Shown: piece after piece, positions 7,296 to 11,127 of the stretch
How positions within the stretch are numbered: the stretch's first letter is position 1
Layout: every line of letters begins with the position of its first letter
Assembly (NCBI GenBank): GCA_964487215.1
Contig: CAZAPU010000026.1
Location: 1-11,127 of the forward strand
Origin: CAG-611 sp964487215
GTDB lineage: Bacteria > Bacillota_I > Bacilli_A > RF39 > UBA660
Length of the DNA: 11,127 nt
Direction: 5' to 3'
Notes under the pieces: generated by a model
The model's input: the letters and a program-made list of their open reading frames with translations, nothing else
What the model was told of the DNA's origin: nothing
Databases searched by the model: none
Made by a program: the position numbers and the translations under genes

Positions 7296-7589
7296 GTGAG
7301 AGATAAAATTAAAAATAAATTAAAAACATATTCTTACAATCAATTAAGTAATTATATTGAAGATGGTTTTGATATATATGAATATACAATAAACAGTATT
7401 ATAGCTTTAAATATATATTTTAATGCTGATAAAGATTATTCAATAGATTTATTAAATGATTACCTAGAGAGTGATACATTTAATGATAATTATATTCCAA
7501 ATATATCTATGGTTGTAAAAGAATGTTGTAAAGTATTGAATGAATTAAAAATAGAAATAGATCAAAAAAGTATTTCTAGGAAAAAATAA
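7296..7589 (+). CDS. Hypothetical protein; probably the displaced C-terminal part of the metallopeptidase-like gene
   Basis: A 97-residue frame can begin at a GTG (7296), but no good Shine-Dalgarno site sits at a proper distance before it. The same frame is open upstream through the repeat, from at least 7200. Its codons there would read Tyr-Arg-Gly-Val-Lys-Ser-Tyr after the repeat. Once a 19-bp copy is removed, this is in phase with the preceding gene. The helical content (segments such as YNQLSNYIEDG, YEYTINSIIALNIYF and DLLNDYLESD) resembles the C-terminal helical lobe that follows the HExxH site in M3-type peptidases. I therefore read it as a fragment of that gene. Independent translation from the GTG is possible but less likely. 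A terminator follows immediately. Confidence 0.5.
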   Translation: MRDKIKNKLKTYSYNQLSNYIEDGFDIYEYTINSIIALNIYFNADKDYSIDLLNDYLESDTFNDNYIPNISMVVKECCKVLNELKIEIDQKSISRKK

Positions 7590-7617
7590 AGGAATAAATT
7601 AATTATTCTTTTTCTTT
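7588..7617 (+). terminator. Intrinsic terminator after the metallopeptidase-like gene
   Basis: A 10-bp stem (7588-7597 with 7603-7612, including one G-U pair) has a 5-nt loop. It is followed by a T-rich tail to about 7617. It begins in the stop codon of the preceding frame. Confidence 0.6.
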
Positions 7618-7631
7618 ACATAAATTTACAC

Positions 7632-7674
7632 TTGACATTGTTGACATAAATGATAAAATTAAATTATATGGAGG
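7632..7674 (+). promoter_or_regulatory. Strong sigma-A promoter and RBS for the HTH/ATP-grasp operon, with a repeated TTGACA
   Basis: A consensus -35 TTGACA (7632-7637) is 16 nt from TAAAAT (7654-7659), which is preceded by an extended -10 TG (7651-7652). A second TTGACA (7641-7646) starts 9 nt after the first, inside the spacer. It could be part of an operator for the HTH protein encoded just downstream. GGAGG (7670-7674) lies 9 nt before the ATG at 7684. Confidence 0.75.
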
Positions 7675-7683
7675 TATGAAAAT

Positions 7684-8469
7684 ATGAATGATGTAAATAG
7701 AATAATAAATGAAAGTGGTTTGTCTAAAGTAAATATATCTAAATTTTTAGGAGTATCTAGACAAATGCTATATAATTATTTAGCAGTAAAATCAATGGAT
7801 GATTTACCAAAAGATAAAAAAAATAAATTATTAAAACTATTTGGAGTAGAGAAAGAAGAACAGTTAGCAAAAATTACTGTTAATTCTAAGTATTTAGATG
7901 AATTAGAATTAAGATTAAATGATGGTATTACTGATAGTATTAATAATGATTCATTTATTGATTTTAAGGGATTAAATAAGAAGGAACAACAAGTATTATT
8001 AGATACATATAATCTATTAAAAGAAATTCTTTTAAGTAATAATAAAGATGATACAGGATATGAAACGATTAGATATTTATATTACTTTATTCAAACAATG
8101 GAACAAGTGGAAGAGTTAAAATATATCTTAGCATATATGGCTAAATCTAATTGTATTATTCCACCACTTGAGTTTATTTATGATGAAGATAAACAATATA
8201 CATTTGAAGGTATTCTATATTCTGCTATGATGTTATATAACACTTCTATTACAACGAGTGGGGGAGCATCAAAAAGTAAAGTATTAGAATCACATAAAAA
8301 ATTTGAACAAGATATTGAAAGTAAAAAAGAAGAAAAACTTAGCCGTACACAAGAATTAAATTCATTTAAAGCTTTAGCACTTAATGAACTTGGTTATACA
8401 TCAATTAATGAAAGTAATGCTAAGGAAGTATTTGAAAAAATTGCAGAAATTATGTCTAGGAAATTTTAG
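7684..8469 (+). CDS. HTH-domain protein with an uncharacterised helical C-terminal region
   Basis: The first 50 or so residues of this 261-residue protein look like a Cro/C1-type helix-turn-helix: SGLSKVNISKFLGVSRQMLY (11-30), with NISKFLGV as helix 2 and SRQMLYNYL as the recognition helix. The remaining 200 residues are mostly predicted helical and I do not recognise them. They include GLNKKEQQVLLDTYNLL (96-112), an aromatic stretch YLYYF (131-135), a Gly-rich turn TSGGASKSK (191-199) and a charged, possibly coiled segment (204-226). No signal peptide or membrane segment is visible. It is preceded by a near-consensus promoter and is 3 nt from the ATP-grasp gene, with which it is probably translationally coupled. 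A repressor or sensor controlling that enzyme is a reasonable inference. The ligand is unknown. Confidence 0.7.
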   Translation: MNDVNRIINESGLSKVNISKFLGVSRQMLYNYLAVKSMDDLPKDKKNKLLKLFGVEKEEQLAKITVNSKYLDELELRLNDGITDSINNDSFIDFKGLNKKEQQVLLDTYNLLKEILLSNNKDDTGYETIRYLYYFIQTMEQVEELKYILAYMAKSNCIIPPLEFIYDEDKQYTFEGILYSAMMLYNTSITTSGGASKSKVLESHKKFEQDIESKKEEKLSRTQELNSFKALALNELGYTSINESNAKEVFEKIAEIMSRKF

Positions 8470-8472
8470 TTC

Positions 8473-9480
8473 ATGAAAAAAATTAGATATGTTTTAAGAA
8501 GAATTTTTGAGATGAATTTTAAACAAATGTTTCAAAAAATAGATGAGGTTCATAAAAAAAGCAAAAAATCTAAAATATCTATTTTTTTTGATATGATCTA
8601 TTGTGGATTCAAATATCAAGCTGGATATATGGATTATTGGTTATTTGAAATGTATTTTTTAAATAAAGAGCAAAGAAAAACAATTCTTACTAGGGGAAAA
8701 AATAATAATATTATAAAAAGATTGAATGATCCTAACTATATACATATTTTTGAAAACAAAGGTGAATTTAATAATAGATTTAAGAAGTTTATTAAGAGAG
8801 ATTGGATTATTTTAAATAATGAAGATAAAAATAATTTTAATGAATTTGATAAATTATTAAAAAATAAAGAATATATTATTTGTAAACCACTTTCTGGTTC
8901 TTGTGGTAAAGGAATTGAAAAAATAAAAATAAGTAATTATAAAAATCATAAAGATTTATATGATTATTTAATAAAAAAACAATTATTCTTGATAGAAGAA
9001 GTAATTGAACAAAATAAAGTGTTAAATGAGTTAAATCCTTCTTGTATTAATACAATTCGTGTAGTTACTATTTATAATAATGGTGTTGCAAATGTTGCAT
9101 ATGCTTGTTTGAGAATTGGTATAGATAAGTTTGTAGATAATTTTAATAGTGGTGGTATGGTTGTCCCTATTGATGAATTAATAGGGGAGATAAAATACCC
9201 TGCTATTGATAAATCAAATCATATTTTTTATAAACATCCAACAACTAATAAAGATATTGTAGGATTCAAAATTCCTTATTGGAATGAAGTAATTGCTTTT
9301 TGTAAAGATTTAGCTTTAGAAGTAAAAGAAGTTGGAATAGTAGGGTGGGACATTGCAATGACCCCTACTGGACCTACTATTATTGAAGGCAATGATTATC
9401 CTGGACATGATGTATATCAATTACCACCTCATAGAACTGATGGTATTGGAGTATTAAAAAAATTTGAACAATATTTATAA
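8473..9480 (+). CDS. ATP-grasp enzyme of the sugar-transfer-associated (ATPgrasp_ST) type
   Basis: This 335-residue cytoplasmic protein has the ATP-grasp layout of PF14397-like proteins. The N-terminal helical region includes FFDMIYCGFKYQAGYMDY (38-55). It is followed by the nucleotide-binding strand ICKPLSGSCGKGIEKI (136-151; K138 and the glycine loop), the hinge LIEEVIEQ (173-180), and NTIRVVT (193-199). The metal-binding end is VGWDIAMTPTGPTIIEGN (290-307), with D293, E305 and N307 as likely Mg ligands. ATP-grasp enzymes join a carboxylate to an amine or thiol through an acyl-phosphate. This subgroup often sits among glycosyltransferase and capsule genes, but its substrates are not established. 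There is only a weak AGGA about 11 nt upstream, so translation probably depends on the preceding HTH gene, 3 nt away. A later in-frame ATG at 8512 is a less likely start. Confidence 0.85.
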   Translation: MKKIRYVLRRIFEMNFKQMFQKIDEVHKKSKKSKISIFFDMIYCGFKYQAGYMDYWLFEMYFLNKEQRKTILTRGKNNNIIKRLNDPNYIHIFENKGEFNNRFKKFIKRDWIILNNEDKNNFNEFDKLLKNKEYIICKPLSGSCGKGIEKIKISNYKNHKDLYDYLIKKQLFLIEEVIEQNKVLNELNPSCINTIRVVTIYNNGVANVAYACLRIGIDKFVDNFNSGGMVVPIDELIGEIKYPAIDKSNHIFYKHPTTNKDIVGFKIPYWNEVIAFCKDLALEVKEVGIVGWDIAMTPTGPTIIEGNDYPGHDVYQLPPHRTDGIGVLKKFEQYL

Positions 9481-9513
9481 TATTAGTTTATGTAAAAAAT
9501 TAAATGACAAATT

Positions 9514-9536
9514 AAATAGGGGAATACCCTATTTTT
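9514..9536 (+). terminator. Intrinsic terminator after the ATP-grasp gene
   Basis: AAATAGGG (9514-9521) pairs perfectly with CCCTATTT (9527-9534) around a 5-nt loop. It is followed directly by T residues to 9536. Outer A/T bases could extend the stem past a 2-nt bulge. It starts 33 nt after the stop codon. Confidence 0.7.
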
Positions 9537-9561
9537 AATTTTAAGTAAATTTATTGTTTTC

Positions 9562-9615
9562 TAATTTAAATCGAGATATTAAAAGATGGGTAATCATCTT
9601 ACTCAAATTAAATTA
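9562..9615. other. Two-tier imperfect inverted repeat in the intergenic region
   Basis: An inner perfect 6-bp hairpin (AAGATG 9583-9588, CATCTT 9595-9600) is nested in an outer 14-nt arm pair (9562-9575 with 9602-9615) that matches at 12 positions. No T-tract follows, so it is not an obvious terminator. It could be a small structured RNA or a protein site. No gene of useful length is seen in this stretch. Confidence 0.35.
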
Positions 9616-9637
9616 TGAAATAAGTATATAAAATAAT

Positions 9638-9665
9638 TTTATACAAAACAAATATATGGTATAAT
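9638..9665 (+). promoter_or_regulatory. Extended -10 promoter for the polysaccharide deacetylase gene
   Basis: TGGTATAAT (9657-9665) is a perfect extended -10 element. A partial -35 TTTATA (9638-9643) lies 16 nt upstream. Transcription would start near 9672, leaving a leader of about 140 nt before the gene. Confidence 0.6.
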
Positions 9666-9749
9666 GTAATAAGAATAAATCATAACATAATATCATTTTA
9701 ATGAAATATATTTGTTTATTATTATCTTATTTTAATAATATATATATAT

Positions 9750-9786
9750 AACTTCTTATAATTGATATTATGTCAACTTCTTATAA
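9750..9786 (+). repeat. 12-nt direct repeat in the deacetylase leader
   Basis: AACTTCTTATAA occurs at 9750-9761 and again at 9775-9786, a 25-nt period. It is downstream of the predicted promoter and upstream of the GGAGG (9800-9804). An operator or a leader-RNA element is possible, but chance repetition in AT-rich DNA is also possible. Confidence 0.5.
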
Positions 9787-9813
9787 ATTAATTGTTTTTG
9801 GAGGTCCCCTTTT

Positions 9814-11103
9814 ATGAAAAAAAAGAAATTAAAAAAGAAAGCTAAAATAATTATTATTGCTATCATTATTGTGTTACTTGCTGGTCTATCAGGTACTTAT
9901 ATTTATATTTATAATAAAAACAAAGATGAAGAACTAATTAAAATTAAAAATGAGGAAGAGAGAAAAAAAACTATTGAATCCAACTACTCTACTCATGTAA
10001 TTACTAATAAAAAGAGTATTTTATATGAATTGAAAGATAAAAAATTTATTAAAACAGATAATTTTGTAACTAAAGATATACAACTAGAATTAGAAGAAAT
10101 TGATGTAAAAACTTATAAGGAAAATTATATTAAAATCAAAAATATAGATTATTATATAAGTTATAAAGATATAGTAAAAGATACTGATTTTAAAGAAACT
10201 ATTAAGGATCATAGATATAAAAATTACATACCATTTAATGAAAATGTAGTATTAAAAGATAAATATAAGTTATTTGTTGCAAATGATATATATTATGAAT
10301 TAGATGATGAATTATCATTACCAATTTTAATTAAAGATACTGATAAATATTATATTGAATATGATAATAAATTAGTATATATAAATAAAGAAGATGCTAA
10401 TTATTCTATAATTGAAAATCATAATAGTGATACTCCTATTACTACACATTTTGCAATTATAAATTATCATTATATTGTGGCACCTGATGATACTTCTTGT
10501 TCCTCTACCCTATGTCATCCTTTTGAGCAATTTGATTCACATTTAAAGTTTTTACATGATGAAGGATATTTCTCAATAAATATGCAAGAATTAGAATGGT
10601 TTATGGATAAAAAAATACAATTATCTAAGAAAACAGTAGCTATTACTGTAGATGATGGTTGGTATGCTTCAAATGTACCACAATTCTTAGATAAATATAA
10701 TATGACTGCTACCCTATTCTTGATTACTAGTTTAACTAGTAAAGAAACTGCAGAAACTGATAATTTTGAAGTTCATTCTCATGGACACGATATACATAAT
10801 GTTGGTGAATGTGATGTTGCAGGTACTAGAGGTGGTGGCATCCTTTGCCGAGAAAAATCAGCTCTATTAGAAGATTTAAGAAAGAGCAGAGAAATATTAA
10901 ATAATACGACTGCATTTTGTTATCCATTCTATGAATTCAATGATTATGCTATTAGTACATTAAAAGAAGCAGGATTTACAATTGCTTTAGCAGGTGGTGG
11001 TAGAGATGTTAGACAAGATGATGATAAATTTAAAATACCTAGATATGGAATAACTTCTAATACTGATGTTGAAGGTATAAGAAGAATTGTTACAGTAAAT
11101 TAA
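9814..11103 (+). CDS. Membrane-anchored polysaccharide deacetylase (CE4/NodB domain) with N-terminal SH3-like region
   Basis: This 429-residue protein begins with a Lys-rich tail and one hydrophobic segment (about 11-33) without an obvious cleavage site, so it is probably anchored with the rest outside. A charged linker (35-55) leads to a beta-rich region (about 57-200) that looks like two SH3-like modules. The CE4 domain follows from about residue 212: motif 1 ITVDDGW (277-283; D280 and D281), motif 2 HSHGH (321-325; H321 and H325 as metal ligands), a motif 3-like FCYPFYEFN (368-376), and IPRYGI (408-413). Such enzymes remove N- or O-acetyl groups from peptidoglycan or surface glycans. Which glycan this one uses cannot be told. 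GGAGG at 9800-9804 is 9 nt before the ATG. Five cysteines (229, 234, 333, 345, 369) lie in the predicted external domain, which is unusual for a low-GC Gram-positive. Confidence 0.9.
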   Translation: MKKKKLKKKAKIIIIAIIIVLLAGLSGTYIYIYNKNKDEELIKIKNEEERKKTIESNYSTHVITNKKSILYELKDKKFIKTDNFVTKDIQLELEEIDVKTYKENYIKIKNIDYYISYKDIVKDTDFKETIKDHRYKNYIPFNENVVLKDKYKLFVANDIYYELDDELSLPILIKDTDKYYIEYDNKLVYINKEDANYSIIENHNSDTPITTHFAIINYHYIVAPDDTSCSSTLCHPFEQFDSHLKFLHDEGYFSINMQELEWFMDKKIQLSKKTVAITVDDGWYASNVPQFLDKYNMTATLFLITSLTSKETAETDNFEVHSHGHDIHNVGECDVAGTRGGGILCREKSALLEDLRKSREILNNTTAFCYPFYEFNDYAISTLKEAGFTIALAGGGRDVRQDDDKFKIPRYGITSNTDVEGIRRIVTVN

Positions 11104-11127
11104 AAAAAGATAGATTTCTATCTTTTT
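11104..11127 (+). terminator. Intrinsic terminator after the deacetylase gene (reaches window end)
   Basis: A 10-bp perfect stem (11104-11113 with 11118-11127) encloses a 4-nt loop. The right arm ends in T residues at the window edge, so the tail may continue beyond. Confidence 0.8.

Noticed and set aside
9586..9618. Ten-codon open frame in the 9481-9813 gap
   Set aside because: It has no ribosome binding site and overlaps the inverted repeat. Nothing else in the gap exceeds this length with a start signal.
1..11127. tRNA, rRNA, CRISPR array, insertion sequence or phage genes
   Set aside because: I scanned for cloverleaf-like arms, repeat-spacer regularity and transposase motifs and saw none. 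A covariance-model search would be needed to exclude small RNAs.

Overview
The window is very AT-rich (roughly a quarter G+C by eye). It carries Gram-positive style ribosome binding sites and sigma-A-like promoters. Genes end in TAA, TAG and, at 5654-5656, TGA, with Trp encoded by TGG, so this is the standard bacterial code and not the Mycoplasma code. The AT-richness together with a full set of cell-wall genes suggests a low-GC Firmicute, most likely an uncultured gut Bacilli/Erysipelotrichia/RF39-type lineage. That placement is an inference from base composition and gene content.

Layout: (1) 1-795, the 3' two thirds of mnmA (tRNA 2-thiouridylase), ending in a bidirectional terminator. (2) 813-2502, minus strand, an alr-CYTH operon (alanine racemase, then a triphosphate tunnel enzyme) from a promoter near 2530-2558. 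(3) 2623-6362, plus strand, a tightly overlapping three-gene cell-wall operon: a MurJ/SpoVB-type flippase, a MurT-like Mur ligase and a GatD-like partner. Both internal junctions overlap by 11 nt. (4) 6425-7589, a small HExxH metallopeptidase-like gene that appears to be split in two by an exact 19-bp tandem duplication. (5) 7684-9480, a strong promoter driving an HTH protein and an ATP-grasp enzyme. (6) 9481-9813, a 333-bp gene-free stretch with a terminator, a hairpin, a promoter and a direct repeat. (7) 9814-11103, a membrane-anchored polysaccharide deacetylase and its terminator.

The genes share an envelope theme: D-Ala supply (Alr), lipid-linked precursor export (MurJ-like), precursor modification (MurT/GatD-like), an ATP-grasp family often found in surface-polysaccharide loci, and an extracytoplasmic deacetylase.

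Two observations stand out. First, the GatD-like subunit has lost both the nucleophilic Cys and the catalytic His of glutamine amidotransferases, and the MurT-like partner has lost the motif that supplies the third catalytic residue. The complex therefore probably does not hydrolyse glutamine and may do different chemistry. Second, removing one 19-bp repeat copy at 7201-7238 fuses two reading frames into one 381-residue protein, which points to a recent or switchable frameshift.
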